Under the pieces are notes generated by a model. The model made no database searches and was not told where the DNA came from. It worked only from the letters and a program-made list of their open reading frames with translations. A stretch of 64,000 nucleotides of DNA from Mesocricetibacter intestinalis (lineage in GTDB: Bacteria; Pseudomonadota; Gammaproteobacteria; Enterobacterales; Pasteurellaceae): NCBI RefSeq assembly GCF_004363295.1, contig NZ_SNYQ01000002.1, positions 329,598 to 393,597 on the forward strand. The letters run 5' to 3'. Shown here in pieces: positions 29,823 to 39,095 of the stretch (position 1 is its first letter; each line of letters starts with the position of its first letter). The position numbers and the translations under genes are program-made.

Positions 29823-30098
29823 ATGTGTTTAGGTGTTCCGGGACAAATTGTAAAAATCGGCGATAATGCCTTACAGCTGGCCTCTGTCGATGTATGCGGG
29901 GTTCAGCGCGAAGTTAATATTTCCCTGATTTGCGATGATGATCCCCAGGCTTTACTCGGTAAATGGGTTCTGGTTCACGTTGGTTTTGCCATGAGTATTA
30001 TTGACGAAGATGAAGCGAAACAAACTCAGGAAGCCTTGCTCGCCATGAGCCAGCTGGAGCATGAAGTGGGCGATTTTCTCGGTTTGAATCAAAAATAA
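29823..30098 (+). CDS. hybG: HypC/HybG-family hydrogenase maturation chaperone
   Basis: Small (91-residue) chaperone that works with HypD to deliver the Fe(CN)2CO unit and binds the large-subunit precursor. The N-terminus MCLGVPGQI has the essential Cys2, which fixes the start at 29823 (GGAG upstream) rather than the ATG at 29814. [15 protein letters not shown] is the expected helix. It is the last gene of the operon. HypA, B, D, E and F are not in this window and must be supplied from another locus. Confidence 0.92.
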   Translation: MCLGVPGQIVKIGDNALQLASVDVCGVQREVNISLICDDDPQALLGKWVLVHVGFAMSIIDEDEAKQTQEALLAMSQLEHEVGDFLGLNQK

Positions 30099-30125
30099 GC
30101 CCGCCCCAATACTAAAAACTGCGAA

Positions 30126-30195
30126 TCCGTCAAAGGGCTTGTGAAGTTACCCTGTCATGAAATTTCCTTTCCCTTTGGACGGATAATTTTGATTT
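30126..30195 (+). terminator. Long-loop candidate terminator of the hyb operon
   Basis: TCCGTCAAAGGG (30126-30137) pairs with CCCTTTGGACGGA (30171-30183) with one bulged G and a 33-nt loop, followed by TAATTTTGATTTTT. The long loop lowers confidence. Confidence 0.5.
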
Positions 30196-30231
30196 TTCAA
30201 CGATTTTCCATAAAAAAACACCTGAATTTCC

Positions 30232-30240
30232 ACCGCACTT
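30232..30240 (-). repeat. DNA uptake signal sequence
   Basis: Exact ACCGCACTT on the plus strand in the hybG-oadG gap, 30 bp before the CRP-like site. Confidence 0.85.
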
Positions 30241-30265
30241 TGCTGCTACGCGTTCTCTATCCGCT

Positions 30266-30313
30266 CGAATTGTGAACTTAATCACGGTTTTAATTCGCCA
30301 AATCCGCTAGAAT
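30266..30313 (+). promoter_or_regulatory. Class II CRP-dependent promoter of oadGAB
   Basis: TGTGA-N6-TCACG at 30271-30286 is a near-consensus CRP site. TAGAAT at 30308-30313 is a good -10, predicting a start near 30320, so the CRP site is centred at about -41.5. There is no recognisable -35 apart from the CRP site, as expected for class II activation. Confidence 0.8.
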
Positions 30314-30347
30314 AAATCCCCCTTTTCAGAAATATAAGGAAATACAG

Positions 30348-30620
30348 ATGACTTCGGCAGAACTTTTCGGTGAAGGCGTTAATCTGATGCTAGCGGGGAT
30401 GGGATTTGTATTGGTCTTTTTGCTTATTTTAATTGGCGCAATCAGGCTGATGTCAAAGCTGGTCAACACATATTTTCCCGAGCCTCAGCTCTCGCCAAAA
30501 ACACTCTCAAATTCCACCGCACTTTCCGTAAGCGCCGCACCCGGCGAAGATTTTGAGCGTTTACGCCCGGTGATTGCTGCGGCGATCGCCCATCATCGCC
30601 GTACCCAGCAGTTCAAGTAA
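30348..30620 (+). CDS. oadG: Oxaloacetate decarboxylase gamma subunit
   Basis: Small membrane subunit that holds the OadA/OadB complex together and binds the zinc needed for the carboxyltransferase step. The 90 residues have one transmembrane helix (about 13-35, [19 protein letters not shown]) and a soluble tail ending [18 protein letters not shown], the typical OadG end. An uptake 9-mer lies in the linker region at 30516. It is first in oadGAB, after a CRP-type promoter; oadA follows after 34 bp. Confidence 0.92.
   Translation: MTSAELFGEGVNLMLAGMGFVLVFLLILIGAIRLMSKLVNTYFPEPQLSPKTLSNSTALSVSAAPGEDFERLRPVIAAAIAHHRRTQQFK
30516..30524 (-). repeat. DNA uptake signal sequence inside oadG
   Basis: Exact ACCGCACTT on the plus strand within the poorly conserved linker of oadG. 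Confidence 0.8.
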
Positions 30621-30654
30621 ATATAAAGTTCAAGTAGATAATAAGGATGTTACT

Positions 30655-32445
30655 ATGACGAAAAAAATTAAAATTACCGAATTGGTTCTTCGCGACGCTC
30701 ACCAATCTCTTTTTGCCACTCGTTTACGCCTTGATGATATGTTGCCCATTGCCAGTCAACTGGATGAAATCGGTTATTGGTCGTTGGAAGCTTGGGGCGG
30801 TGCAACCTTCGACAGCTGTATCCGTTTTCTGGGAGAAGACCCCTGGGTACGTTTGCGCGAATTAAAAAAAGCCTGTCCGAAAACCCCCTTGCAAATGTTG
30901 CTGCGCGGGCAAAATCTACTCGGCTACCGCCATTATGCCGATGATGTGGTAGAACGCTTCATTGAACGCTGTGTTGCAAACGGAATGAATATATTTCGCG
31001 TGTTTGATGCCCTTAACGATCCCCGTAATATGAAAACGGCATTGCAGGCGGTTCGTAAGCTCGGCGCACATGCGCAAGGTACCCTGAGCTATACCACCAG
31101 CCCCGTCCACAGTATGCAAACCTGGTTGGAGATAACGGAACAATTACTTGAAATCGGCATCGACAGCCTGGTAATTAAGGATATGTCGGGAATTTTAAAT
31201 CCTATGGCGGCGGCAGAACTGGTAGCTGCCATTAAACAACGCTTCGACATAGAATTGCATTTACATTGCCATTCGACCACGGGTATGGCGGAAATGTCGC
31301 TGTTGAAAGCCGTTGAAGCAGGTGCCGAGGGCATAGATACGGCGATTTCCTCCATGTCCGGCACCTACGGCCACCCGGCGACGGAATCCATGGTGGCCAC
31401 CCTACAGAATACGCAATACGACAGCAGTATTGCAATTCCCCCTTTGGAAAAAATCGCCGCTTATTTTCGTCAGATCCGCAAAAAATATGCGAAATTTGAA
31501 GGACAGCTGCGCGGTGTAGACAGCCGTATTCTGGTGGCGCAGGTACCGGGCGGTATGCTGACCAACTTGGAAAATCAGTTAAAGCAACAAAATGCCGCCG
31601 ATAAGTTAGATCTTGTGCTGGAAGAAATCCCGCGCGTGCGCAAAGATTTAGGCTATATTCCGCTGGTTACCCCGACCTCGCAAATCGTCGGTACCCAATC
31701 CTTGATTAACGTATTAACCGGCGAACGTTACCAAAGCATCGCCAAAGAAACCGCCGCCATTTTAAAGGGCGAATATGGCAAAACACCGGCTCCGGTAGAT
31801 AGCGCATTACAAGCCCGCGTATTGGAGGGCGGTACGCCGATAAAGGCGCGTCCTGCCGATTATATTGCGCCGGAAATGGCAAAAATTGAAGCGGAAGTAG
31901 CGGAACAAGCAAAAGCCCAAGAGATAGCCTTAGCGCAGAATCCGGTGGACGACGTATTAATCGTTGCGCTTTTCCCGCAAATAGCTTGGAAATTCTTGGC
32001 AAACCGTAACAACCCTAGCGCCTTTGAACCTGTGCCTCAGGAAAATGAAACCGCCTCGGAACATAAAGCGCTTTCCCACGGCCTTCCGCCGCCTGCGCCG
32101 GCGGCGGTTTATACGCTGGAAGTGGAAGGCAAAACCTTTGTTGTAAAGGTCAGCGAGGGCGGTGATATCAGCCGCTTAGAGGCTCCGGCGGCAACAGAGG
32201 GAACGCCGCCCTCCGTTCCGCCGACAACCGACGTCGTACCGGTACTAGCCCCCATGACGGGGAATATCTGGAAGCTGATGGTTACGGAAGGCCAACAGGT
32301 GAGCGCCGGCGAAGTACTGTTTATTCTGGAAGCCATGAAAATGGAAACCGAAGTGAAAGCCCCGCAAGCAGGTAAAGTATGCAATATTGCGGTAAAAGCC
32401 GGGGACAGTGTAGCGATGGGCGATAGGCTCATGAGCTTAGGCTGA
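30655..32445 (+). CDS. oadA: Oxaloacetate decarboxylase alpha subunit (biotin-containing)
   Basis: Transfers the carboxyl of oxaloacetate to biotin, releasing pyruvate; OadB then decarboxylates carboxybiotin and pumps Na+. The 596-residue protein starts at ATG 30655 (AAGGATG upstream) with [14 protein letters not shown]. The TIM-barrel carboxyltransferase domain includes [19 protein letters not shown] and the metal ligands [18 protein letters not shown] association domain, a Pro/Ala-rich linker (about 470-528) and the biotinyl domain with EAMKMET (biotinylated Lys562) follow. It could in principle run in reverse, but the membrane partners argue for the decarboxylase pump. Confidence 0.96.
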   Translation: MTKKIKITELVLRDAHQSLFATRLRLDDMLPIASQLDEIGYWSLEAWGGATFDSCIRFLGEDPWVRLRELKKACPKTPLQMLLRGQNLLGYRHYADDVVERFIERCVANGMNIFRVFDALNDPRNMKTALQAVRKLGAHAQGTLSYTTSPVHSMQTWLEITEQLLEIGIDSLVIKDMSGILNPMAAAELVAAIKQRFDIELHLHCHSTTGMAEMSLLKAVEAGAEGIDTAISSMSGTYGHPATESMVATLQNTQYDSSIAIPPLEKIAAYFRQIRKKYAKFEGQLRGVDSRILVAQVPGGMLTNLENQLKQQNAADKLDLVLEEIPRVRKDLGYIPLVTPTSQIVGTQSLINVLTGERYQSIAKETAAILKGEYGKTPAPVDSALQARVLEGGTPIKARPADYIAPEMAKIEAEVAEQAKAQEIALAQNPVDDVLIVALFPQIAWKFLANRNNPSAFEPVPQENETASEHKALSHGLPPPAPAAVYTLEVEGKTFVVKVSEGGDISRLEAPAATEGTPPSVPPTTDVVPVLAPMTGNIWKLMVTEGQQVSAGEVLFILEAMKMETEVKAPQAGKVCNIAVKAGDSVAMGDRLMSLG

Positions 32446-32455
32446 GGAGGCACCT

Positions 32456-33760
32456 ATGGAAAGTATTATTGCATTAATTCAGGGTATGGGACTGTTCCAC
32501 CTACAATGGGGGCAAGCGGTGATGCTGCTGATCTGCCTGCTGTTGCTATGGCTTGCCATTGCACGTAAATTCGAGCCTTTGCTGCTGTTACCTATCGGAT
32601 TCGGCGGCCTGCTGTCAAATATTCCCGAAGCCGGGTTGGCGATGACCGCTCTGGAAAACCTGTTGCATCTCGGCTCCTCCGAACAAATCGCCGCTATTGC
32701 CGCACAACTGGGCGTAACGCCAGATATGCAAACAATCAAAACCGCTCTGGCCTCAGCCGCGCCATCAATACTGAGTCAGTTGGAATCAACGGCGCATGAT
32801 CTGGGATATAATGCGGGTATTCTGGCGCTATTTTATCAAGTGGCCATTGGTTACGGTATTGCGCCTCTGGTGATTTTTATGGGAGTCGGGGCAATGACGG
32901 ACTTCGGCCCCCTATTGGCCAATCCGAAAACCCTATTACTCGGTGCTGCGGCACAATTCGGTATCTTCGCAACGGTACTGGGCGCTCTCAGCCTAAATTA
33001 TTTCGGTATCATTCAATTCAGTCTGCCGCAGGCGGCATCCATAGGTATTATCGGCGGTGCGGACGGCCCTACGGCAATTTATCTTACCGGCAAACTGGCA
33101 CCGGAACTACTCGGAGCCATTGCCGTGGCGGCCTATTCCTATATGGCGCTGGTTCCGCTGATTCAGCCGCCGATTATGAAAGCTCTTACTACGGCGGAAG
33201 AACGCAGAATCCGCATGACTCAAATGCGCCATGTAACTAAACGCGAAAAAATATTGTTCCCGCTGGTTTTACTGCTTCTGGTAGGGCTGTTACTGCCGGA
33301 TGCGGCTCCCCTGCTCGGTATGTTCTGCTTCGGTAATCTGATGCGTGTCAGCGGCGTTGTGGAACGATTGAGCGATACGACTCAAAATGCTCTGATTAAT
33401 ATTGTAACCCTTGTGCTCGGTTTATCCGTAGGCTCCAAGCTGATTGCCGATAAATTCCTGCAGCCGCAAACCCTGGGGATTTTAATTTTGGGGGTTATTG
33501 CTTTTGCAATAGGCACTGCCACCGGACTATTAATGGCGAAATTAATGAATAGGTTCAGCAAAAATAAAATTAACCCCCTTATCGGTTCCGCCGGTGTTTC
33601 CGCCGTTCCGATGGCGGCTCGGGTTTCCAATAAGATCGGGCTGGAGGCCGATAATCAGAACTTTCTGCTGATGCACGCTATGGGGCCGAATGTGGCGGGG
33701 GTCATCGGTTCCGCAATCGCCGCCGGGGTAATGTTGAAATATGTAAGTGCGATGTTATAG
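32456..33760 (+). CDS. oadB: Oxaloacetate decarboxylase beta subunit, Na+ pump
   Basis: Polytopic inner-membrane protein that couples carboxybiotin decarboxylation to Na+ export. The 434 residues have about nine to ten hydrophobic segments. Conserved motifs: [33 protein letters not shown] with the Na+-site Asp, [14 protein letters not shown], and the C-terminal [18 protein letters not shown]...[14 protein letters not shown]. It follows oadA after 10 bp with GAGG. No citrate lyase or citrate carrier genes adjoin it, so its role is probably in oxaloacetate/pyruvate balance during fermentation rather than dedicated citrate use. Confidence 0.96.
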   Translation: MESIIALIQGMGLFHLQWGQAVMLLICLLLLWLAIARKFEPLLLLPIGFGGLLSNIPEAGLAMTALENLLHLGSSEQIAAIAAQLGVTPDMQTIKTALASAAPSILSQLESTAHDLGYNAGILALFYQVAIGYGIAPLVIFMGVGAMTDFGPLLANPKTLLLGAAAQFGIFATVLGALSLNYFGIIQFSLPQAASIGIIGGADGPTAIYLTGKLAPELLGAIAVAAYSYMALVPLIQPPIMKALTTAEERRIRMTQMRHVTKREKILFPLVLLLLVGLLLPDAAPLLGMFCFGNLMRVSGVVERLSDTTQNALINIVTLVLGLSVGSKLIADKFLQPQTLGILILGVIAFAIGTATGLLMAKLMNRFSKNKINPLIGSAGVSAVPMAARVSNKIGLEADNQNFLLMHAMGPNVAGVIGSAIAAGVMLKYVSAML

Positions 33761-34148
33761 CGGAATAAACCTAAAATTAGCTTCCGCCGCTTTTATTTAT
33801 CTCTAGGCTAAGTTTAAGGGGGTAGCTAAAAAAACTTTGGTTTTTTTCTACCGCACTTTTCTCCGCCTGAGTTGCAATCAAGGGACAAAACTTAACGGCA
33901 CAGGCTTTCTCTTGTCTGTGCCGTTAAAGCCTAATCCGTAACAAACATGATCTTTCCGAATCATTCTCCCCTGTTATTGCCGAACAGATAAGATTTTGGC
34001 TTAAAATACCTGAATTTCAACGGACTTCCGATTTATTAGCCGACTTTTAATTTGCGTATTTCTCTGCGCCTCTCCGCATGAGTTTTTTCTTCCGAAGAAA
34101 AACTTTTGAATAAATAATTTTAATCGGTAAAAAATTCTATATTTTTCT
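33761..34148. other. Non-coding gap between oadB and trpB with two hairpins
   Basis: No gene is visible. Contents: a hairpin GGTAG-ct-AAAAAAAC / GTTTTTTT-CTACC at 33821-33852 (13 bp paired, 4-nt loop), overlapping an uptake 9-mer at 33850-33858, and a 12-bp perfect inverted repeat TTAACGGCACAG/CTGTGCCGTTAA (33892-33903 and 33916-33927, 12-nt loop) without a following T run. The remainder up to the trpB promoter is AT-rich and shows nothing else. Confidence 0.7.
33850..33858 (-). repeat. DNA uptake signal sequence
   Basis: Exact ACCGCACTT on the plus strand at the foot of the hairpin downstream of oadB. Confidence 0.85.
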
Positions 34149-34166
34149 GTACTAGTATGATAGTGT
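34149..34166 (+). promoter_or_regulatory. trpB promoter with second TrpR operator
   Basis: GTACTAGTATGATAGTGT matches 12 of 18 positions of the trp operator, with the left half GTACTAGT perfect. It encloses TATGAT (34156-34161), a good -10. The -35 region is poor. The trpB ATG is 33 bp downstream. Confidence 0.7.
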
Positions 34167-34199
34167 ATTCAACATTATAAAAACCGATGAGGAAATCAT

Positions 34200-35396
34200 A
34201 TGTCAGACACGCTTTTAAACCCCTATTTCGGCGAATTCGGCGGTATGTACGTTCCGGAAATTCTCGTTCCCGTACTAAAACAGCTGGAACAGGCTTTTGT
34301 CGATGCCCAATCCGATCCCGAATTTCAAGCCGAATTTCAAGATCTGCTAAAAAATTATGCCGGTCGCCCTACCGCACTCACCCTGTGCCGTAATCTGACC
34401 AAAGGCAGCAAAACCAAATTATATTTAAAACGGGAAGATCTGCTACACGGCGGCGCCCATAAAACCAATCAGGTGCTGGGACAGATTCTATTGGCCAAAC
34501 GTATGGGAAAAACCCGTATTATCGCCGAAACCGGCGCCGGTCAGCACGGCGTTGCAACCGCCCTCGCCAGTGCAATGTTGGGGATGAAGTGCCGGATTTA
34601 TATGGGCGCCAAAGACGTGGAACGTCAATCGCCGAACGTATTTAGAATGCGCTTGATGGGCGCCGAAGTTATTCCCGTACAAAAAGGCTCCTGTTCGCTG
34701 AAAGACGCTTGCTGCGAAGCTATGCGCGACTGGGCGGCAAATTATGAAAATACCCATTATCTGATCGGTACCGCCGCAGGCCCTCACCCCTTCCCAACCA
34801 TGGTAAGGGAATTTCAGAAAATGATCGGAGAAGAAACCAAAACTCAGCTGCGCGAAAAAGAAGGACGCCTGCCCGATGCGGTTATCGCCTGCGTCGGCGG
34901 CGGTTCCAATGCGATAGGTATGTTCGCCGATTTTATCGCTGAACCCGAAGTTCGCCTAATCGGCATTGAACCGGCTGGCAAAGGTATTGAAAGCGGTGAA
35001 CACGGCGCTCCGCTAGGCCACGGCAAACCGGGAATTTATTTCGGAATGAAATCTCCGATAATGCAAAGCGAAGACGGACAAATCGAAGAATCCTACAGTA
35101 TTTCGGCGGGCTTGGATTTTCCTTCCGTCGGCCCTCAGCATGCTTATCTAAATGCCATAGGTCGCGCCGAATATCCGAGTATTACCGATGATGAGGCACT
35201 GGACGCCTTTCAGGCCTTGGCGCAGCACGAGGGCATTATCCCCGCGCTGGAAAGCTCTCATGCCCTGGCTTACGCACTAAAAATGATTAAACAAAACCCG
35301 GATAAAGAACAATTATTGGTTGTTAATCTTTCCGGCCGCGGTGATAAAGATATTTTTACCGTTGATAAAATTTTAACCGAAAGAGGGAAAATCTGA
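34200..35396 (+). CDS. trpB: Tryptophan synthase beta chain
   Basis: PLP enzyme joining indole and L-serine into L-tryptophan. The 398 residues match the family. The PLP Lys is in [11 protein letters not shown] (about residue 88), the catalytic Glu follows in AETGAGQHG, and the phosphate-binding loop is GGGSNAIG. It starts after GAGGAAA and overlaps trpA by one base (TGATG), so the two subunits are coupled. The genes are separated from trpEGD-trpCF by hyb and oad but share a TrpR-type operator. Confidence 0.98.
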   Translation: MSDTLLNPYFGEFGGMYVPEILVPVLKQLEQAFVDAQSDPEFQAEFQDLLKNYAGRPTALTLCRNLTKGSKTKLYLKREDLLHGGAHKTNQVLGQILLAKRMGKTRIIAETGAGQHGVATALASAMLGMKCRIYMGAKDVERQSPNVFRMRLMGAEVIPVQKGSCSLKDACCEAMRDWAANYENTHYLIGTAAGPHPFPTMVREFQKMIGEETKTQLREKEGRLPDAVIACVGGGSNAIGMFADFIAEPEVRLIGIEPAGKGIESGEHGAPLGHGKPGIYFGMKSPIMQSEDGQIEESYSISAGLDFPSVGPQHAYLNAIGRAEYPSITDDEALDAFQALAQHEGIIPALESSHALAYALKMIKQNPDKEQLLVVNLSGRGDKDIFTVDKILTERGKI

Positions 35397-36208
35397 TGGC
35401 ACGTTTTGCGAATCTATTCGAGCAATTAAACCGAAAAAAACAAGGCGCCTTCGTTCCTTTCGTAACCCTTGGCGATCCCGGTTTTGAACAGTCCCTGGAT
35501 ATTATCCGAACCCTAGTGGAAAACGGCGCCGACGCTCTGGAATTGGGCTTTCCCTTTTCCGATCCTCTGTTGGACGGCCCGGTAATTCAAGCCGCCAATA
35601 ACAGAGCCTTAGCGGCGGGTAACAGTACGGAACAGAGCTTCCGTTTAATTGCCGCTATTCGGGAGGAATATCCTGAAATTCCGATCAGCCTGTTGCTTTG
35701 CGCCAATTTGATCTATGCGCAAACCCTAGAGGGTTTTTATCGCCGTTGCGCCGAAACCGGTGTTGATGCAGTACTGGTTGCGGATATTCCCTTACTGGCT
35801 GCGGAGCCTTATATTCAGGCCGCACATCGACACGGAATCCAGCCGGTATTTATTTGTCCGCCCAATGCGGATCGCACAACAATAAAAAATGTAGCGGCAC
35901 ATAGCGAGGGTTATACCTATTTGGTTTCTCGCGCTGGTGTAACCAGTGCGGAAAATCAAACCCATGCGGCTAACTTGGACAGCCTGGCCGCACAGTTAAA
36001 AGCGGAAGGCAGCGCACCTATTCTGCAAGGTTTCGGTATCGCCGAACCGCAACAGGTTACAGCAGCGTTGCAACTTGGCGTAGACGGTGCCATTTCCGGT
36101 TCCGCCACGGTACAAATTATCGAACGTAACCTGCATGATCATGCCCAATGTCTGAAAGAACTGGCCGACTTCGTACAAACAATGAAAGCGGCCACCTTTG
36201 CACAATAG
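35396..36208 (+). CDS. trpA: Tryptophan synthase alpha chain
   Basis: Cleaves indole-3-glycerol phosphate and channels indole to TrpB. The 270-residue TIM barrel includes the catalytic Glu in [11 protein letters not shown] (about residue 49), the catalytic Asp in VLVADIP (about residue 60 in the E. coli protein is in the SDPLLDGP loop, also present here) and the phosphate loop GFGIAEP. It is translationally coupled to trpB. A strong terminator begins 16 bp after its stop. Confidence 0.98.
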   Translation: MARFANLFEQLNRKKQGAFVPFVTLGDPGFEQSLDIIRTLVENGADALELGFPFSDPLLDGPVIQAANNRALAAGNSTEQSFRLIAAIREEYPEIPISLLLCANLIYAQTLEGFYRRCAETGVDAVLVADIPLLAAEPYIQAAHRHGIQPVFICPPNADRTTIKNVAAHSEGYTYLVSRAGVTSAENQTHAANLDSLAAQLKAEGSAPILQGFGIAEPQQVTAALQLGVDGAISGSATVQIIERNLHDHAQCLKELADFVQTMKAATFAQ

Positions 36209-36223
36209 CCCTATCCAGCATTA

Positions 36224-36252
36224 AACCGCCCTTTTACGGGCGGTTATTTTTT
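36224..36252 (+). terminator. trpBA terminator
   Basis: 8-bp stem AACCGCCC/GGGCGGTT (36224-36231 and 36238-36245), loop TTTTAC, followed by ATTTTTT. Confidence 0.92.
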
Positions 36253-36371
36253 CTATCTTCGACATACTTCCAATATTCGGCTCAAAAGTGCGGCCAAGTT
36301 AAATCAAATTTTTCAAATGTCGCACAAATCAGTATAATGAGGCCTAAACAACGATCGGACAGAAGAAAATT

Positions 36372-37178
36372 ATGAAAGTTATTTCTTTTAATATCAACGG
36401 GCTAAGAGCCAGACCTCATCAGCTCCATCAGCTTATCGAGCAATACCAACCGGATATTCTGGGCCTGCAGGAAATTAAAGTGGCGGACGAAATGTTTCCC
36501 TACGAACTGGTCGAAAATTTGGGTTACCATGTTTATCATCACGGGCAGAAGGGGCATTACGGCGTTGCGCTAATGAGCAAACAGGCGCCGAAAGCCGTGC
36601 GCAAAGGTTTTCCCGAAGATGACGAAAATGCCCAGAAACGGATTATTATGGCTGATTTCGACACTGAATTCGGCCAGTTAACCGTTATCAACGGATACTT
36701 CCCTCAGGGAGAAAGTCGTCAGCATGAAACCAAATTTCCGGCAAAAGAGAAATTTTATGCGGATCTTAGCCGCTATCTGAACGAACGGCATAATCCGGAC
36801 AATCCGGTCATTATTATGGGCGATATGAATATCAGCCCTACCGATGCGGATATAGGTATCGGCGAGGAAAGCCGAAAACGCTGGTTAAGAACGGGGAAAT
36901 GCTCCTTTTTACCGGAAGAGCGCCTATGGATGCAACAGCTGTACGACTACGGACTGGAAGATACCTTCCGCAAGCTTAATCCTGATGTCAAAGATAAGTT
37001 TTCCTGGTTTGATTATCGTTCTAAAGGCTTTGATGATAACCGGGGACTGCGCATCGATCATATTCTTGCCGATCATCGTTTGGCCGCCCGTTGTGTGGAA
37101 ACCGGTATCGCACTGGATATCCGCGCCATGGATAAGCCGTCCGATCACGCCCCGGTTTGGGCGATGTTTAAAGCCTAA
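36372..37178 (+). CDS. xthA: Exodeoxyribonuclease III
   Basis: Mg2+-dependent AP endonuclease and 3'-5' exonuclease of base-excision repair. The 268 residues match E. coli ExoIII. Active-site motifs: [10 protein letters not shown] (Asn7), LQEIKV (metal Glu34), NGYFPQGES (Tyr), [10 protein letters not shown] (Asp/Asn) and the C-terminal SDHAPVWA (catalytic His). A DUF695/RraB-like gene begins 15 bp downstream, and I recall the same neighbours in H. influenzae. A one-mismatch uptake signal lies about 80 bp upstream. Confidence 0.98.
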   Translation: MKVISFNINGLRARPHQLHQLIEQYQPDILGLQEIKVADEMFPYELVENLGYHVYHHGQKGHYGVALMSKQAPKAVRKGFPEDDENAQKRIIMADFDTEFGQLTVINGYFPQGESRQHETKFPAKEKFYADLSRYLNERHNPDNPVIIMGDMNISPTDADIGIGEESRKRWLRTGKCSFLPEERLWMQQLYDYGLEDTFRKLNPDVKDKFSWFDYRSKGFDDNRGLRIDHILADHRLAARCVETGIALDIRAMDKPSDHAPVWAMFKA

Positions 37179-37193
37179 GCATAGGGAACCGCT

Positions 37194-37970
37194 ATGGAGC
37201 AAAAGCAAAACTGGCATACTTATCGTTCGTCTATAAACGGGAAAAACGCCGTCGTATCCGTTAATATGGCGTTATTCGAGCAATTTCCGACCGAATCCCA
37301 TTCTTTTGTGATGCAGTTCTCGGTTCCCTATGCCGCCGATAAGGAGGGGTTGCCTCTGCCCGAAGCTTATCCCGCTTTGCAAAATGCAATCTTCAAAGCC
37401 TTAACTCAGTTATGCGCCTTGCCGGAAACCCTATATGCCGGCCATATTATTTGTGATAAAAGAGCCATTCTATATTTTTATACGGAAGAAATTATGACCT
37501 TCGGGCAAATATTGTTGCAATCCGGTTATCACAGTGATCTGGACGTTCAGGAAGATCCCAACTGGGATCTCTACTTTGATTTTTTGCTCCCCTCCTCGCT
37601 GGAAACTAAGATCAATGCCACGGAAGACGTATTAAAACTACTGGAGCAGGACGGCCGGGATTTAAGCGATATTTATACGCTGGAGCATAGTTTTTACTTT
37701 CCCACCAAAGAATCCCTGTTTGATTTTATCGAGCATACGGATTTGGAACGTTTGGCATTCAATACCCTGAGATATACCGATGAACGGGTACAAATAGATG
37801 AGGAACGGGAAGTCTATATTGCCAAGCTGGAACATGAAACCTCGTTGGATAAACAGGATCTGTTCGGTTTAATAGAGAATCTGGAACAACTTGCCGCTCG
37901 CTATTCCGGACAATACGCCGGTTGGACTTGTGAAGATTTCATCCCGGCCAAAAATTCACTGATGAATTAA
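37194..37970 (+). CDS. DUF695 plus RraB-like domain protein (TIGR01619-type)
   Basis: Conserved Pasteurellaceae protein without an established function. In 258 residues, the N-terminal ~130 (with SFVMQFSVPY and ILYFYTEE...LDVQEDPNWDLYFDFLLP) resemble DUF695. The C-terminal ~110 (from IYTLEHSFYFP to YSGQYAGWTCEDF) resemble RraB, the protein inhibitor of RNase E. No signal peptide or membrane segment is present; it is very acidic, as is RraB. It is co-directional and closely spaced with xthA. An RNA-decay link is suggested only by the domain resemblance. Confidence 0.85.
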   Translation: MEQKQNWHTYRSSINGKNAVVSVNMALFEQFPTESHSFVMQFSVPYAADKEGLPLPEAYPALQNAIFKALTQLCALPETLYAGHIICDKRAILYFYTEEIMTFGQILLQSGYHSDLDVQEDPNWDLYFDFLLPSSLETKINATEDVLKLLEQDGRDLSDIYTLEHSFYFPTKESLFDFIEHTDLERLAFNTLRYTDERVQIDEEREVYIAKLEHETSLDKQDLFGLIENLEQLAARYSGQYAGWTCEDFIPAKNSLMN

Positions 37971-37980
37971 ATCCGGCATT

Positions 37981-38991
37981 TTAATTCATTGTAAGATAAA
38001 GGATAAAATTAATAGCGAAGCCGCCGACAACCAGCCATAGCGCAACCAGCCCCCCCAATAAGAAAGGTTTAGTGCCGGCCTGTTTCACCGCATCAAAGCT
38101 CGTGCTTAATCCCAAACCGGACATCGCCACCGATAGCAACAGGTTATCCGCTTCCACCAACCAACGAACTATTTCCGCAGGCAATAGCCCCGAGGAATTG
38201 AAAATAGCCGTTGCAATAAAGGCCAATGCAAAGTAGGGAGGCGCTATTTTCTCTCGTCCCCTGTCATTTTTGTTCCAATACCAAGCGAGTATAAACAGGA
38301 AAGGCGCCAGCATCATTACCCTCAGCATTTTTGCAATGACCGCAGTATCCGCCACCTCAGGGCCGATATTACCACCCGCAGCATACACCTGGGCCACCTC
38401 ATGTATCGTAGAACCTATATAAATACCGAATTGATGCGGGGAAAGATAAGACACCAAATAAGGATAAAGCAACGGATAAAGAAACATAGCCATAGTACCG
38501 AAAATCACAATCAGGGCTACGGCGACGGAAATTTTATGAGAAGGCGCTTTCAGCACGGGGGCGGCGGCCATAATCGCCGCAGCTCCGCATATACTACAAC
38601 CGACGGCGGTCAGATAAACGACTTGTTTGTCGATTTTAAGAAATTTAATCCCGAGACGGAGGGTAATCAGAAAGGTGAAGAGCAAAACAAGAAAATCCGC
38701 AAACAATGCGCTTATTCCCACTTGCCCGATATCTTGTAGACTGATACGAAAACCGTATAAAATAATACCGAGGCGTAGCAATGTCCCTTTAGCAAACAAA
38801 ATCCCGGGCTGCAAATAACCGGAGACTCTGTTATAAAAAAGATTACCGCACAAAATGCCCAGTATAATGGCTAGACTCAGCGCACTGATATGAATCTGAA
38901 CGAACCAGGACGTTTGTGCGAGAAACCCGGCACTTCCTGTGATCGCTAAAGCTAACGCTAGCCCCGGTATTAATCCTTTTATATACTCCAT
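37981..38991 (-). CDS. yeiH: YeiH-family putative sulfate exporter / membrane protein
   Basis: Polytopic inner-membrane protein of the YeiH/PSE (UPF0324) family. The 336 residues are nearly all hydrophobic, with about ten segments. Family motifs include LGILCGNL near residue 45, the TAVGCSICGAAAIMAAAPV segment and GSTIHEVAQVYAAG near residue 190. Transport of sulfate or sulfite-type compounds has been proposed for the family but not shown here. It is divergent from a LysR gene, the same pairing as yeiH/yeiE in E. coli, with a shared 104-bp control region. Confidence 0.9.
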   Translation of the reverse strand: MEYIKGLIPGLALALAITGSAGFLAQTSWFVQIHISALSLAIILGILCGNLFYNRVSGYLQPGILFAKGTLLRLGIILYGFRISLQDIGQVGISALFADFLVLLFTFLITLRLGIKFLKIDKQVVYLTAVGCSICGAAAIMAAAPVLKAPSHKISVAVALIVIFGTMAMFLYPLLYPYLVSYLSPHQFGIYIGSTIHEVAQVYAAGGNIGPEVADTAVIAKMLRVMMLAPFLFILAWYWNKNDRGREKIAPPYFALAFIATAIFNSSGLLPAEIVRWLVEADNLLLSVAMSGLGLSTSFDAVKQAGTKPFLLGGLVALWLVVGGFAINFILYLTMN

Positions 38992-39028
38992 AAGGGTATT
39001 GAATATTGACTGACGGCCTCAAAAATAC

Positions 39029-39056
39029 ATCAATTTGCTTTATAAGTAAAATTGAT
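39029..39056. promoter_or_regulatory. Inverted repeat in the yeiH-yeiE divergent region, candidate LysR-type site
   Basis: ATCAATTT (39029-39036) and AAATTGAT (39049-39056) form perfect 8-bp arms separated by 12 bp, midway between the divergent starts. It contains the T-N11-A-like symmetry typical of LysR-family operators. Confidence 0.6.
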
Positions 39057-39095
39057 TATATTGATATTACTCATCTACTTTTTAGATAAGAAAAT

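Noticed and set aside
34488..34787. Minus-strand open frame inside trpB
   Set aside because: Antisense shadow of a conserved gene with no ribosome binding site.
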